From the NCBI RefSeq assembly GCF_013297935.1, contig NZ_JAAFIX010000012.1, positions 1-64,000 on the forward strand: DNA of 64,000 bases, written 5' to 3'. Below the pieces are notes generated by a model. The model was not told the DNA's origin. It did no database searches and was given only the letters and a program-made list of their open reading frames with translations. This DNA comes from Rhodoferax sp. (lineage in GTDB: Bacteria > Pseudomonadota > Gammaproteobacteria > Burkholderiales > Burkholderiaceae_C). The translations under genes and the position numbers were made by a program. Shown one piece after another: positions 8,016 through 16,987 of the stretch (positions are counted from its first letter, which is position 1; every line of letters begins with the position of its first letter).

Positions 8016-9143
8016 ATGCAGATAGGTGTACCCGCTGAAACACTGGCGGGCGAGACCCGAGTAGCCGTGACCCCGGAGACAGTGAAAAAACTGAAATCCC
8101 AAGGGCATACGGTGCGTATCCAAAGCGGCGCCGGCGTGGCGGCTAGCGTCACTGATGAGGCTTACCTTGCTGCCGGTGCCGAAATCACCGATGCCGCAGG
8201 TGCTTTCGGGAGCGAATTGGTCCTCAAGGTCCGCACGCCCAGCGACGCAGAAGCAGCCCTGATGCGGCCGGGCGCAACCGTGGTGGGCATGCTCAACCCG
8301 TTTGATGCCGAGGGCCTGCAACGGCTTGCCGCGGCCCAGCTCAACGCCTACGCCTTAGAGGCCGCACCCCGGACCACCCGGGCGCAGAGCATGGACGTGC
8401 TCTCCAGCCAGGCCAATATTGCGGGCTACAAGGCGGTCATGATGGCGGCTGACAAGTACCAGCGCTTTTTCCCCATGCTCATGACGGCGGCCGGCACGGT
8501 CAAGGCGGCACGCGTGGTCATTCTCGGGGTCGGTGTCGCTGGCCTGCAGGCCATCGCCACCGCCAAGCGTCTGGGGGCTGTGATTGAAGCCTCGGACGTG
8601 CGCCCGAGCGTGAAAGAGCAAGTCGAATCTTTGGGGGGCAAATTCATCGATGTGCCCTATGAGACCGATGAAGAGAAAGAAGCCGCAGTGGGTGTGGGTG
8701 GATACGCCAAGCCCATGCCCCTGAGTTGGCTGGACCGCCAGAAAGCCGAAGTGGCCAAGCGCGTGGCCCAGGCCGATGTGGTGATCAGCACGGCGCTGAT
8801 CCCCGGTCGCGCAGCGCCCACCCTGATCACCGAAGACATGGTCAAGTCCATGAAGCCCGGCTCTGTGATTGTGGATATCGCAGCGGGTAAAGGCCCCGAC
8901 GGTGGCGGGAATTGCCCTCTGTCCGAAGCAGATAAAACCGTCGTCAAACATGGCGTCACCCTGATCGGTGAGACCAACCTGCCTGCACTGGTAGCGGCAG
9001 ATGCGTCTTCCCTCTATGCCCGCAACGTGCTGGACTTCCTGAAGTTGATCATCAACAAGGAAGGCGCGCTGCACACGGACTTGGAAGACGACATCGTGGC
9101 CGCCTGCCTGGTGACCCAGGGCGGTGCTGTGCGCCGCAAATAA
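8016..9143 (+). CDS. pntAA: NAD(P) transhydrogenase subunit alpha, part 1 (PntAA)
   Basis: A 375-residue soluble NAD(H)-binding domain I of proton-pumping transhydrogenase, which couples proton influx to hydride transfer from NADH to NADP+. It has the alanine-dehydrogenase-like N-terminal domain (IGVPAETLAGETRVAVTPE) and a Rossmann segment (VVILGVGVAGLQAIATAKRLGA). The alpha subunit is split into two genes, as in Rhodospirillum and many betaproteobacteria; in E. coli it is one. The ATG at 8016 has GGAG 6 nt upstream. First gene of pntAA-pntAB-pntB. Confidence 0.96.
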   Translation: MQIGVPAETLAGETRVAVTPETVKKLKSQGHTVRIQSGAGVAASVTDEAYLAAGAEITDAAGAFGSELVLKVRTPSDAEAALMRPGATVVGMLNPFDAEGLQRLAAAQLNAYALEAAPRTTRAQSMDVLSSQANIAGYKAVMMAADKYQRFFPMLMTAAGTVKAARVVILGVGVAGLQAIATAKRLGAVIEASDVRPSVKEQVESLGGKFIDVPYETDEEKEAAVGVGGYAKPMPLSWLDRQKAEVAKRVAQADVVISTALIPGRAAPTLITEDMVKSMKPGSVIVDIAAGKGPDGGGNCPLSEADKTVVKHGVTLIGETNLPALVAADASSLYARNVLDFLKLIINKEGALHTDLEDDIVAACLVTQGGAVRRK

Positions 9144-9203
9144 GTCGCAGGCGCAATACACGCTCTCCCAATCATTCACTCACTTTCTTCAAGGAGCGAC
9201 ACC

Positions 9204-9524
9204 ATGGAAATGGTTTCCCCCACTATCCTGAATCTCATCATCTTTGTGCTGGCCATTTACGTGGGCTACCACGTTGTCTGGACCGTGACACCCGCACTGC
9301 ACACGCCTTTGATGGCGGTGACCAACGCGATTTCGGCCATCGTCATCGTGGGTGCCATGTTGGCGGCCGCGCTGACGGAAACCACCTTGGGTAAATCCAT
9401 GGGGGTGCTGGCCGTGGCGCTAGCCGCGGTCAATGTGTTCGGCGGTTTCATGGTGACCCGCCGCATGCTGGAAATGTTCAAGAAAAAAGACAAGAAAGCG
9501 GTCAGCGCAGGAGCCAAAGAATGA
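9204..9524 (+). CDS. pntAB: NAD(P) transhydrogenase subunit alpha, part 2 (PntAB)
   Basis: A 106-residue membrane protein that forms the alpha part of the proton channel (domain II). Hydrophobic helices cover residues ~4-24, ~35-58 and ~64-82, and a lysine-rich cytoplasmic tail closes it (FKKKDKKAVSAG). AAGGAG lies 9 nt before the ATG. It follows pntAA by 60 bp and overlaps pntB by 4 bp (ATGA). Confidence 0.95.
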   Translation: MEMVSPTILNLIIFVLAIYVGYHVVWTVTPALHTPLMAVTNAISAIVIVGAMLAAALTETTLGKSMGVLAVALAAVNVFGGFMVTRRMLEMFKKKDKKAVSAGAKE

Positions 9525-10957
9525 GCCTCAACCTCGTCACTCTCCTGTATCTTTTTGCCAGCGTCTGCTTTATCCAGGCGCTCAAGGGCCTGTCGCACCC
9601 GACCACCTCCATCCGCGGCAACGTGTTCGGCATGATCGGCATGGCCGTTGCAGTGTTCACGACCGGCGCTTTGATCTTCAAGCTTGCAGGTCAGCTTGGC
9701 CAGAACGGCATGAGCGGCATGGCCTGGGTATTGGGCGCCTTACTCGTCGGTGGCACGGCAGGCACCTTGATGGCCAAGCGCGTCGAAATGACCAAAATGC
9801 CCGAGCTGGTGGCGTTTATGCACAGCATGATTGGCTTGGCGGCGGTGTTCATTGCCGTGGCGGCGGTGGCGGAGCCTTGGGCCTTCAGCATCGCGGCCAA
9901 GGGCGAGGCCATCCCCACGGGCAACCGCTTCGAGCTGTTCCTGGGGGCGGCCATCGGGGCCATCACTTTCAGTGGCTCAGTTATTGCGTTCGGCAAGCTC
10001 AGCGGCAAGTACAAGTTCCGCTTGTTCCAGGGGGCTCCGGTGCAGTTCGCCGGTCAGCACAAGCTCAATCTGGTGTTGGGCCTTGCCACACTGGGTCTGG
10101 GTTTGATGTTTGCCTTCACTGAAAACTGGACCGCATTTTTTGTGATGCTGGCGCTGAGCTTCGTGATGGGCGTGCTCATCATCATCCCCATCGGCGGTGC
10201 CGACATGCCGGTGGTGGTGTCCATGCTCAATAGCTACTCCGGTTGGGCGGCAGCGGGCATCGGTTTCAGCTTGAACAACAGCATGCTCATCATTGCCGGC
10301 TCGTTGGTGGGCTCCAGCGGCGCCATCCTGAGCTACATCATGTGCAAGGCGATGAACCGTTCGTTCTTCAACGTGATTCTGGGCGGCTTCGGGGGCGATG
10401 CCTCGGCAGGGCCCGCGGGTGCCGCGGTCCAGCGCAATGTAAAAAGCGGCAGTGCGGATGACGCCGCCTTTGTGTTGGGCAATGCTGAAACCGTGGTCAT
10501 CGTGCCCGGCTACGGTCTGGCGGTAGCCCGGGCGCAACATGCGGTGAAAGAACTCGCTGCCAAGCTCATCGAGAAGGGCATTACCGTCAAGTACGCCATT
10601 CACCCGGTGGCAGGCCGCATGCCCGGTCACATGAACGTGCTGTTGGCCGAAGCTGAAGTGCCTTATGACCAGGTGTTTGAGATGGAAGACATCAACGGCG
10701 AATTCGGCCAGGCGGATGTTGCCATCATTCTGGGTGCAAACGACGTGGTGAATCCTGCTGCCCACATCAAGGGCAGCCCGATTTACGGCATGCCGATTCT
10801 GGAGGCCTACAAGGCCAAGACCATCATCGTGAACAAACGTTCCATGGCGGCTGGGTATGCCGGTTTGGATAACGAGCTGTTCTACATGGACAAGACCATG
10901 ATGGTGTTCGGTGACGCCAAGAAGGTCGTTGAGGACATGGGCAAAGCCATCGAATAG
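9521..10957 (+). CDS. pntB: NAD(P) transhydrogenase subunit beta (PntB)
   Basis: A 478-residue protein. The N-terminal membrane half (~1-280, about eight or nine helices) completes the proton channel. The C-terminal NADP(H)-binding domain III carries VIVPGYGLAVARAQHAV, with HPVAGRMPGHMNVLLAEA and GANDVVNPAA further on, all standard for PntB. Translationally coupled to pntAB. With PntAA and PntAB it builds the inner-membrane enzyme that supplies NADPH, for example for glutathione reduction. Confidence 0.96.
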   Translation: MSLNLVTLLYLFASVCFIQALKGLSHPTTSIRGNVFGMIGMAVAVFTTGALIFKLAGQLGQNGMSGMAWVLGALLVGGTAGTLMAKRVEMTKMPELVAFMHSMIGLAAVFIAVAAVAEPWAFSIAAKGEAIPTGNRFELFLGAAIGAITFSGSVIAFGKLSGKYKFRLFQGAPVQFAGQHKLNLVLGLATLGLGLMFAFTENWTAFFVMLALSFVMGVLIIIPIGGADMPVVVSMLNSYSGWAAAGIGFSLNNSMLIIAGSLVGSSGAILSYIMCKAMNRSFFNVILGGFGGDASAGPAGAAVQRNVKSGSADDAAFVLGNAETVVIVPGYGLAVARAQHAVKELAAKLIEKGITVKYAIHPVAGRMPGHMNVLLAEAEVPYDQVFEMEDINGEFGQADVAIILGANDVVNPAAHIKGSPIYGMPILEAYKAKTIIVNKRSMAAGYAGLDNELFYMDKTMMVFGDAKKVVEDMGKAIE

Positions 10958-11058
10958 GGGCGCGCACCTAAGTACGGCCGCTTAAGGTAAACACCATCAG
11001 CGAGCCGTCACGACTGCGTGAAAATAGCAGGCTAACTAAAATTCCGGAGACTTAGGAC

Positions 11059-12732
11059 ATGACTGAACGCGTTTGGCTCGGCAGCTACCCACAAGGCGTG
11101 CCCGCTGACATTGACACCGCCAAGTACCCTTCATTAGTGGCCCTGCTCGAAGAAAGCTTTCACCAATATGAAAGCCGGGTGGCCTACAACTTCATGGGGA
11201 AAGATGTCACATTCGGCCAAACCGACAGCTTGAGTCTGGCACTAGCGGCCTACCTGCAAGGTTTGGGCCTGAGTAAGGGTGACCGGGTAGCCATCATGAT
11301 GCCCAACGTTCCCCAGTATCCGATTGCGGTGGCGGCTATTTTGCGCGCCGGCTTCGTGGTGGTGAATGTCAATCCGCTCTACACCGCGCGGGAGTTGGAG
11401 CACCAACTCAAAGATTCCGGCTCCAAGGCGATCGTCATCATCGAGAACTTTGCCCACACCCTGGAGAAGTGCATCGCAGCAACGCCCGTGAAGCACGTTG
11501 TCTTGTGCTCCATGGGGGATCGCTTGGGCTTGCTCAAGGGGACCATGGTGAATTACGTGGTCCGCAATGTCAAAAAGATGGTGCCCTCCTTCAGCTTGCC
11601 GGATGCGGTCCGCTTCAATGAAGCCATTGCCCGTGGTACCAAGGCACCATTCAAAAAGCCTGAGATCAAGGCGGACGATGTCGCTGTTCTCCAATACACA
11701 GGGGGGACGACGGGCGTGTCTAAGGGGGCGGTACTGTTGCACCGCAACGTGATCGCCAATGCCTTGCAGTCCGAGGCCTGGTACGCCCCGGCAATGGCCA
11801 AGGTGCCTGCGGGGCAGCAGCCCACCACCGTGTGTGCCTTGCCGCTTTACCATGTGTTTGCCTTTACGGTGGGCATGATGCTGTCGGTGCGCACAGGCGG
11901 GAAATTGATCCTGATCCCCAACCCGCGCGATATTCCGGGGGTTCTGAAAGAGCTCTCCAAGCACACCATTCACAGCCTGCCGGCCGTGAACACTTTGTTC
12001 AACGGCTTGGCCAACCATCCTGATTTCGACAAGGTCGACTGGAGCCACCTGAAAGTGGCTGTTGGCGGCGGCACGGCGGTGCAAAGCGGTGTGGCCAAGC
12101 TTTGGTTTGAGAAAACCGGCTGCCCTATCTGCGAAGGATATGGTCTGAGCGAAACGTCCCCGACGGTGAGCTGCAACCCCATTACATCGACCGAATACAC
12201 CGGCACGATTGGCGTGCCCTTGCCCAGCACTTACATGAAGTTGCTGGACGACGAAGGTGTCGAGGTCGCCGAAGGTCAGAGCGGCGAAATCGCCATCAAG
12301 GGGCCCCAAGTTATGGCGGGCTACTGGCAGCGCCCGGATGAGACCGCCAAGGTCATGACGCCCGATGGTTACTTCAAGACCGGCGATGTCGGGGTGGTGG
12401 ATGCACGTGGCTACTTCAAGATCGTGGATCGCAAAAAAGACATGATTCTGGTCAGCGGATTTAACGTCTTTCCCACAGAGTTGGAAGATGTGGTCACCCA
12501 GCTCCCCGGTGTGCTGGAGTGCGCCTGTGTCGGCGTTACGGATGCCAAGACGGGTGAAGCTGTAAAGCTGGTGATTGTTAAAAAAGATCCGAACCTGAGC
12601 GAAGAAGATGTGCGCGCGTTCTGCCGTGAAAACCTGACGGGCTACAAGCAGCCCAAGGTGGTGGAGTTCCGCGCTGACTTGCCAAAAACACCGGTCGGCA
12701 AAATTCTGCGTCGCGAGTTGCGGGAAAAGTAA
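11059..12732 (+). CDS. fadD: Long-chain fatty acid-CoA ligase
   Basis: A 557-residue acyl-CoA synthetase that activates fatty acids through an acyl-AMP step. The AMP-binding P-loop is YTGGTTGVSKGAVL (~residues 214-227). The family motifs YGLSETSP, the KTGDVG loop, DRKKDMILVSGFNVFP (fatty-acyl signature) and the C-terminal catalytic lysine region PKTPVGKILRRELR are all present. Length fits FadD (about 560). It is followed 6 bp later by mtnN, so the two are probably co-transcribed. Upstream 10958-11058 holds no recognisable site. Confidence 0.93.
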   Translation: MTERVWLGSYPQGVPADIDTAKYPSLVALLEESFHQYESRVAYNFMGKDVTFGQTDSLSLALAAYLQGLGLSKGDRVAIMMPNVPQYPIAVAAILRAGFVVVNVNPLYTARELEHQLKDSGSKAIVIIENFAHTLEKCIAATPVKHVVLCSMGDRLGLLKGTMVNYVVRNVKKMVPSFSLPDAVRFNEAIARGTKAPFKKPEIKADDVAVLQYTGGTTGVSKGAVLLHRNVIANALQSEAWYAPAMAKVPAGQQPTTVCALPLYHVFAFTVGMMLSVRTGGKLILIPNPRDIPGVLKELSKHTIHSLPAVNTLFNGLANHPDFDKVDWSHLKVAVGGGTAVQSGVAKLWFEKTGCPICEGYGLSETSPTVSCNPITSTEYTGTIGVPLPSTYMKLLDDEGVEVAEGQSGEIAIKGPQVMAGYWQRPDETAKVMTPDGYFKTGDVGVVDARGYFKIVDRKKDMILVSGFNVFPTELEDVVTQLPGVLECACVGVTDAKTGEAVKLVIVKKDPNLSEEDVRAFCRENLTGYKQPKVVEFRADLPKTPVGKILRRELREK

Positions 12733-12737
12733 GCGCC

Positions 12738-13475
12738 TTGATCGCGATACTGAGCGCGCTGCCCGAGGAGCAAGACGGTCTGCTGTCGTGCATGACCGGC
12801 GTGGTGCGCGTGGAGCACGGCGGGCGCACTTTTTGGCGAGGTAGCCTGAAAGAGCAGGAGGTCGTGCTGGCACTCTCCCGCATCGGCAAAGTGGCCGCTG
12901 CGACCACCGCCACTGCCCTGGTTGCCCATTTCGGAGTGCAGCGGATGCTCTTTACAGGAGTCGCCGGTGGTACCGGGCCGGGAGTGGCCGTAGGCGACGT
13001 GGTGGTAGGTAGCCACTACATGCAGCACGACATGGATGCGTCTCCTTTGTTTCCGCGCTATGAGATTCCGCTCACCGGGTGCTCGGTGCTGCCTGCCGAC
13101 CCCGCCTTGCAAGACGCTGCCTGCGCCGCGGTGCGCAAGGTGCAGCAAGCGGTCCGCAGCGAACCCTACCAAGCAAACCTGCATTGCGGCTTGATTGCCA
13201 GCGGCGACCGATTCGTGAGCTCAGGCCAAGAGGTGCACAAGCTTATGGCGGACGCTGCAGCCTCCGGCTTCTCTCCGCTGGCGGTCGAAATGGAAGGGGC
13301 GGCAGTGGCCCAAGTGTGTGCCGACTACGGCATTCCCTTTGTCGCCATCCGCACTATCTCGGACCGTGCCGACGATGTGGCCCATGTCGACTTCCCGCGG
13401 TTTGTGCGAGAAACAGCCAGCGTCTATGCACTGGCTATCGTCCGGGAGTTTTTGCGTTTGCTATCAAATAAATAG
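12738..13475 (+). CDS. mtnN: 5'-methylthioadenosine/S-adenosylhomocysteine nucleosidase
   Basis: A 245-residue nucleosidase that splits adenine from methylthioadenosine and S-adenosylhomocysteine, in the methionine salvage and activated-methyl cycle. The TTG start is chosen because IAILSALPEEQDG is the conserved N-terminus and no ATG lies nearby. Catalytic motifs are MEGAAVAQVC (substrate Glu) and ISDRADD (catalytic Asp). It lies 6 bp after fadD. Its last codons and TAG stop (LLSNK*) fall inside a dispersed palindromic element, so the C-terminus was probably reshaped by that insertion. Confidence 0.92.
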   Translation: MIAILSALPEEQDGLLSCMTGVVRVEHGGRTFWRGSLKEQEVVLALSRIGKVAAATTATALVAHFGVQRMLFTGVAGGTGPGVAVGDVVVGSHYMQHDMDASPLFPRYEIPLTGCSVLPADPALQDAACAAVRKVQQAVRSEPYQANLHCGLIASGDRFVSSGQEVHKLMADAAASGFSPLAVEMEGAAVAQVCADYGIPFVAIRTISDRADDVAHVDFPRFVRETASVYALAIVREFLRLLSNK

Positions 13476-13513
13476 CTGGGTGCATAATCGGGTAGAGGGC
13501 TGGAGCCTGAAAT
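13460..13513 (+). repeat. Dispersed palindromic element, copy at the mtnN 3' end
   Basis: It begins GCTATCAAATAAATAGC, then GGGTGCATAATCGG, GAGGGCTGGAGCC and TGAAAT, matching the family consensus with a slightly shorter middle. It overlaps the final 16 bp of mtnN, supplies its TAG stop, and ends 5 bp from the convergent corA stop. Confidence 0.85.
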
Positions 13514-13518
13514 GACAC

Positions 13519-14505
13519 CTATCGGAGCCAGCCTCGCCGGTGAAAATACCACATGGGAACGACTGCGCTGGCAATCATCAGGGCCAGAGCATAAGGGTAG
13601 CCCCAAGATTGTTTGAGCTCGGGCATGAACTCGAAATTCATGCCATACACACTGGCGATCAACGTGGGTGGCAGCAGGGCTACGCTGGCCACAGAGAAAA
13701 TTTTGATGGTTTTGTTCTGGTTGATGTTGATGAAACCCACCGTCGCATCCATCAAGAAGTTGATTTTGTCGAACAAAAACGCCGTGTGGGAGTCCAGGGA
13801 ATCAATATCCCGCAGGATTTGGCGGGCCTGCTCAAACTGCTCGGCGTTGAGCATCTTGCTGCGCATCATGAAGCTCACCGCACGTCGGGTGTCCATCACG
13901 TTGCGACGGATGCGGCCGCTCAAATCCTCATGACGCGCAATAGCGCCCAGTGCCTCGCCGGCAATCGCATCGCTCACATTGCCCGAAAGCACCTTTTTGC
14001 TGACTTTTTCGAGCTCGTCGTAAATGCCTTCCAGCGTGTCGGCGGAATACTCGGCATCCGCATCAAACAGTTTGAGGAGCACTTCTTTGGCGTCTTCGAT
14101 CAAGCCGGGTGCACGGCGGGCGCGCATGCGCAGCAGGCGGAAGACAGGCACGTCCTCATCGTGGATTGAGAACAAAACGCCTTTGCTTTTGAGGTCATCG
14201 TTGACCAAATTCAAGATAAACGCGGCCCGCACGGTGCGCGGTTCATCATCGTCCGCGATCAAAAAGTCGCTGCGGATATGCAGGTCACCGTTGTCTTCTG
14301 CGTAAAAGCGGGCGGACTCTTCGATGTCCTCGTCCATCGCATCGTCCGGGATAGACAAGCCGTAGTACTGCTTGACCCAGCGCTTTTCTTCCAGCGTGGG
14401 GGACTCCAAATCAACCCAGATGGGCTGGAATTTGGATAGCTCCTCCAGGGACTCGATTTCTTCTTGAAATAGCCGCCCGTTGGCGAGCGTAAAGATGTTG
14501 AGCAT
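13519..14505 (-). CDS. corA: Magnesium/cobalt transporter CorA
   Basis: A 328-residue inner-membrane Mg2+ channel of the CorA/MIT family. The long cytoplasmic N-terminal funnel (~1-265) is rich in acidic and helical segments. Two C-terminal membrane helices are joined by a loop, with the invariant YGMNFEFMPE signature at the pore mouth. It ends in a basic tail (FHRRGWLR). Convergent with mtnN and divergent from the MFS gene; the 195-bp region 14506-14700 upstream shows no clear leader element. Confidence 0.95.
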   Translation of the reverse strand: MLNIFTLANGRLFQEEIESLEELSKFQPIWVDLESPTLEEKRWVKQYYGLSIPDDAMDEDIEESARFYAEDNGDLHIRSDFLIADDDEPRTVRAAFILNLVNDDLKSKGVLFSIHDEDVPVFRLLRMRARRAPGLIEDAKEVLLKLFDADAEYSADTLEGIYDELEKVSKKVLSGNVSDAIAGEALGAIARHEDLSGRIRRNVMDTRRAVSFMMRSKMLNAEQFEQARQILRDIDSLDSHTAFLFDKINFLMDATVGFININQNKTIKIFSVASVALLPPTLIASVYGMNFEFMPELKQSWGYPYALALMIASAVVPMWYFHRRGWLR

Positions 14506-14700
14506 GGCTCACTCCCAAGTGTTGTTGGCTGCAATCGGGTGTTGGGTGCTTTCAACCCCGTTGCAGTGGTGGGAGTTGAAAGCTACCGACTAGGGTAGGT
14601 TTCCAAGGAGCGCTCTCCGGTAATTCAGAAGCTGAAATTATCGCACTGCATAGACTGCTAGAGTGGGTCCCCTACCTATTCTGCGAAGACTCATTTCAAG

Positions 14701-15921
14701 ATGCCTACTCCCATGACTCCCCGGCGCGAGCGCTGGTTGCTGATTACCTTGGCGGGCATCCAGTTCACCAACATCCTGGACTTCATGATCATGATGCCGC
14801 TGGGGCCGGCCTTGACCAGCCTTTTCCGCATCAGCGACGCGCAATTCGGCCTTTTGGTGTCGGCCTACACCCTTGCGGGCGGGGCATCCGGCTTGGTTGC
14901 TTCGACCTACATCGACAAGTTCGACCGCAAGCGTCTTTTGCTGGTTCTATACACCCTATTTGCACTTTCCACATTGGCTTGCGGAATTGCGCCTAGCTAC
15001 GAAGCGCTGTTGGTCGCGCGCATTTTTGCCGGTGTCTTCGGTGGAGTGTTGTCGGCATTGAGCCAAACCATTGTGGGCGACGTTATTCCCTTCGAGCGTC
15101 GTGGCCACGCCATGGGGATCGTGATGACCTCCTTCTCGGTGTCCACCGTTGCGGGGGTGCCGCTGGGCCTCTTTCTGGCGGCCCATTTCGGATGGCACAT
15201 GCCATTTCTTTTGATTGCGGCAATCTGTTGCTTGTTCGCGGTGTTTGCGTGGCTGACCTTGCCGGCATTGAACTCCCACTTGCAGGCTCAAGCCCACAAC
15301 TCTGCATGGGGGCGCATATCGGAGGTGCTTCGGGATCGAAACCACCTGAAAGCATTTTGTTTTTCGGCGCTGCTGATGTTTTCCGGTTTCACGGTTATTC
15401 CCTACATCACGATCTTTATGCAGGCCAATGTAGGGCTTCAAGCGCAGCAGATTCCCTATGTGTATTTGTGCGGTGGTGTCGCGACCTTGATCACAGCGCG
15501 TTGGTTCGGCGGACTTGCCGATAGTTGGGGCAAGTTCAACACTTTTCGGGCCATTGCATGGGCTTTTGTCTTTCCCTTGGTGGGCTTGACGCTCCTGGGG
15601 CCGGTCGGGTTGTCGGGCGCCTTGCTGGTGTCGACCGTGTTTTTCGTGTGCGGCAGCGGCCGCATGATTCCCGGAATGGCGATGGTGACCTCCGCTGCCA
15701 ATCCGGCCTTGCGCGGCACTTTCATGACCCTGAATGCCTCTGTGCAATCCGCCGCCATGGGTTTGGCTGCTCTGGTGGGTGGCTACATCATCAGCCGAGA
15801 TGCCGCCGGATCGGTGCAAAACTACTGGATTTCGGCCTTGTTGGGAGCAGTAGCGAGCCTTCTGGCAGTGCTGATTGCAGCGAAGCTGAACCTGCACCAG
15901 GGGCCCGCAAAGCCGCGCTGA
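14701..15921 (+). CDS. MFS transporter, arabinose efflux/drug exporter-like
   Basis: A 406-residue major facilitator with about 12 membrane helices. A motif-A-like loop (DKFDRKRLLL) follows helix 2, and the DHA1-type motif is seen in the helix-5 region (MTSFSVSTVAGVPLGLFL). It begins ITLAGIQFTNILDFMIMMPL, typical of the AraJ-like group. The substrate is not predictable. The ATG at 14701 was used; an in-frame ATG at 14713 is an alternative, as neither has a strong ribosome site. It stands alone between corA and hpf, where I would expect rpoN. Confidence 0.85.
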   Translation: MPTPMTPRRERWLLITLAGIQFTNILDFMIMMPLGPALTSLFRISDAQFGLLVSAYTLAGGASGLVASTYIDKFDRKRLLLVLYTLFALSTLACGIAPSYEALLVARIFAGVFGGVLSALSQTIVGDVIPFERRGHAMGIVMTSFSVSTVAGVPLGLFLAAHFGWHMPFLLIAAICCLFAVFAWLTLPALNSHLQAQAHNSAWGRISEVLRDRNHLKAFCFSALLMFSGFTVIPYITIFMQANVGLQAQQIPYVYLCGGVATLITARWFGGLADSWGKFNTFRAIAWAFVFPLVGLTLLGPVGLSGALLVSTVFFVCGSGRMIPGMAMVTSAANPALRGTFMTLNASVQSAAMGLAALVGGYIISRDAAGSVQNYWISALLGAVASLLAVLIAAKLNLHQGPAKPR

Positions 15922-16086
15922 CCAAGTCCATTTTTTGTTGCGGTGCATTACAAAAAGACTTTGCATTTGACCGAAAACGGGCGCATAGTGGATTCATAGA
16001 GACCGCAATTTGGTAAACAAGTTTGAGTGCTGAATGCCCGAGTGGCACAAGGCTTTTTCAACCCTGAGAGCAACTGGAGGTTATTT

Positions 16087-16416
16087 ATGAATTTGACGAT
16101 CAGCGGTCATCACCTTGAAGTTACCCCGGCCCTGCGTAGTTACGTTACGACCAAGCTAGATCGCATCATGCGCCACTTCGATCAAGTGGTGGATGTCAAG
16201 GTTCTACTCACCGTTGAAAACCAAAAGGAAAAGGAACGACGGCAACGCGCCGAATGCAATATCCATGTCAAAGGCAGCGACATGTTTGCCGAAAGCGCAC
16301 ATGCAGATCTCTATGCCGCTGTGGATGAGCTGGTCGACAAGCTCGACCGCCAGGTGGTTCGCCACAAAGACCGGCTGCAAAACCACCACCACGAGGCTCC
16401 CAAGCGCCTGATGTAG
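16087..16416 (+). CDS. hpf: Ribosome hibernation-promoting factor (HPF)
   Basis: A 109-residue short HPF/YfiA-family protein that binds the 30S subunit and helps form inactive 100S ribosomes in stationary phase. It begins [20 protein letters not shown], with the typical [17 protein letters not shown] strand-helix core and a His-rich tail ([11 protein letters not shown]). The ATG at 16087 has GGAGG 8 nt upstream; an in-frame upstream start at 16027 has no such site. It is followed by a strong terminator and then ptsN. Confidence 0.93.
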   Translation: MNLTISGHHLEVTPALRSYVTTKLDRIMRHFDQVVDVKVLLTVENQKEKERRQRAECNIHVKGSDMFAESAHADLYAAVDELVDKLDRQVVRHKDRLQNHHHEAPKRLM

Positions 16417-16443
16417 TGTTGCAATAGAGACGACAACACTAAA

Positions 16444-16469
16444 ACCGCCCTGACACGGGCGGTTTTTTT
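16444..16469 (+). terminator. Rho-independent terminator after hpf
   Basis: Stem CCGCCC/GGGCGG with loop TGACAC, directly followed by a run of seven T. It lies 28 bp after the hpf stop and 24 bp before the ptsN start, so it should cut hpf transcription or attenuate read-through into ptsN. Confidence 0.9.
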
Positions 16470-16492
16470 ATGTGCATAATCCGCTCCTTACC

Positions 16493-16960
16493 ATGAACCG
16501 CCTCGCGTCCATACTCCCTCCTTCGCAAGTTCTTGCGCAAGTCGATGTCACCAGCAAAAAGCGCGCATTTGAAGAGGCGGGCCTGCTGTTTGAAAATCTG
16601 CACGGGCTCAGCCGGGCGCTTGTCACAGACAGCCTGTTCTCCCGCGAGCGCCTGGGTTCCACTGGCTTGGGGCATGGGGTTGCGATTCCTCATGGTCGTA
16701 TCAAAGGGCTCAAGTCCCCGATGGCAGCTGTATTTCAGTTGGCGCACCCGATCGGTTTCGATTCGCCTGACGATGTGCCGGTCAGCCTGCTGATATTTCT
16801 GCTGGTGCCTGAAGCGGCGACCCAGAAACACCTGGAAATCCTGTCCGAAATTGCGGAGTTACTCAGTGACTCCGCGCTGCGCGAGCAGATCACCAGCTGT
16901 TTTGACGCCACCGAGCTCCACGGTTTGATTGCCGGTTGGCAGTCGGCCAGAGCGGCGTAA
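16493..16960 (+). CDS. ptsN: Nitrogen-PTS enzyme IIA (PtsN)
   Basis: A 155-residue EIIA-Ntr phosphocarrier. The phosphorylated histidine is H67 in GHGVAIPHGR. In this phosphorelay PtsP/EI-Ntr passes phosphate to NPr and then PtsN, which acts as a signal on potassium and nitrogen physiology and not in sugar uptake. The ATG at 16493 (MNRLASILPP) fits the family start better than an upstream ATG at 16472 that lies next to the terminator. It leads to hprK 27 bp later. No NPr or EI gene is in the window. Confidence 0.93.
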   Translation: MNRLASILPPSQVLAQVDVTSKKRAFEEAGLLFENLHGLSRALVTDSLFSRERLGSTGLGHGVAIPHGRIKGLKSPMAAVFQLAHPIGFDSPDDVPVSLLIFLLVPEAATQKHLEILSEIAELLSDSALREQITSCFDATELHGLIAGWQSARAA

Positions 16961-16987
16961 ACCCCCTCTCCTGATTACGGTGCTGCT

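Noticed and set aside
16043-16058. Sigma-54-like promoter (TGGCAC then TTTTT) ahead of hpf
   Set aside because: The -12 GC is absent at the required spacing, so it does not meet the consensus.
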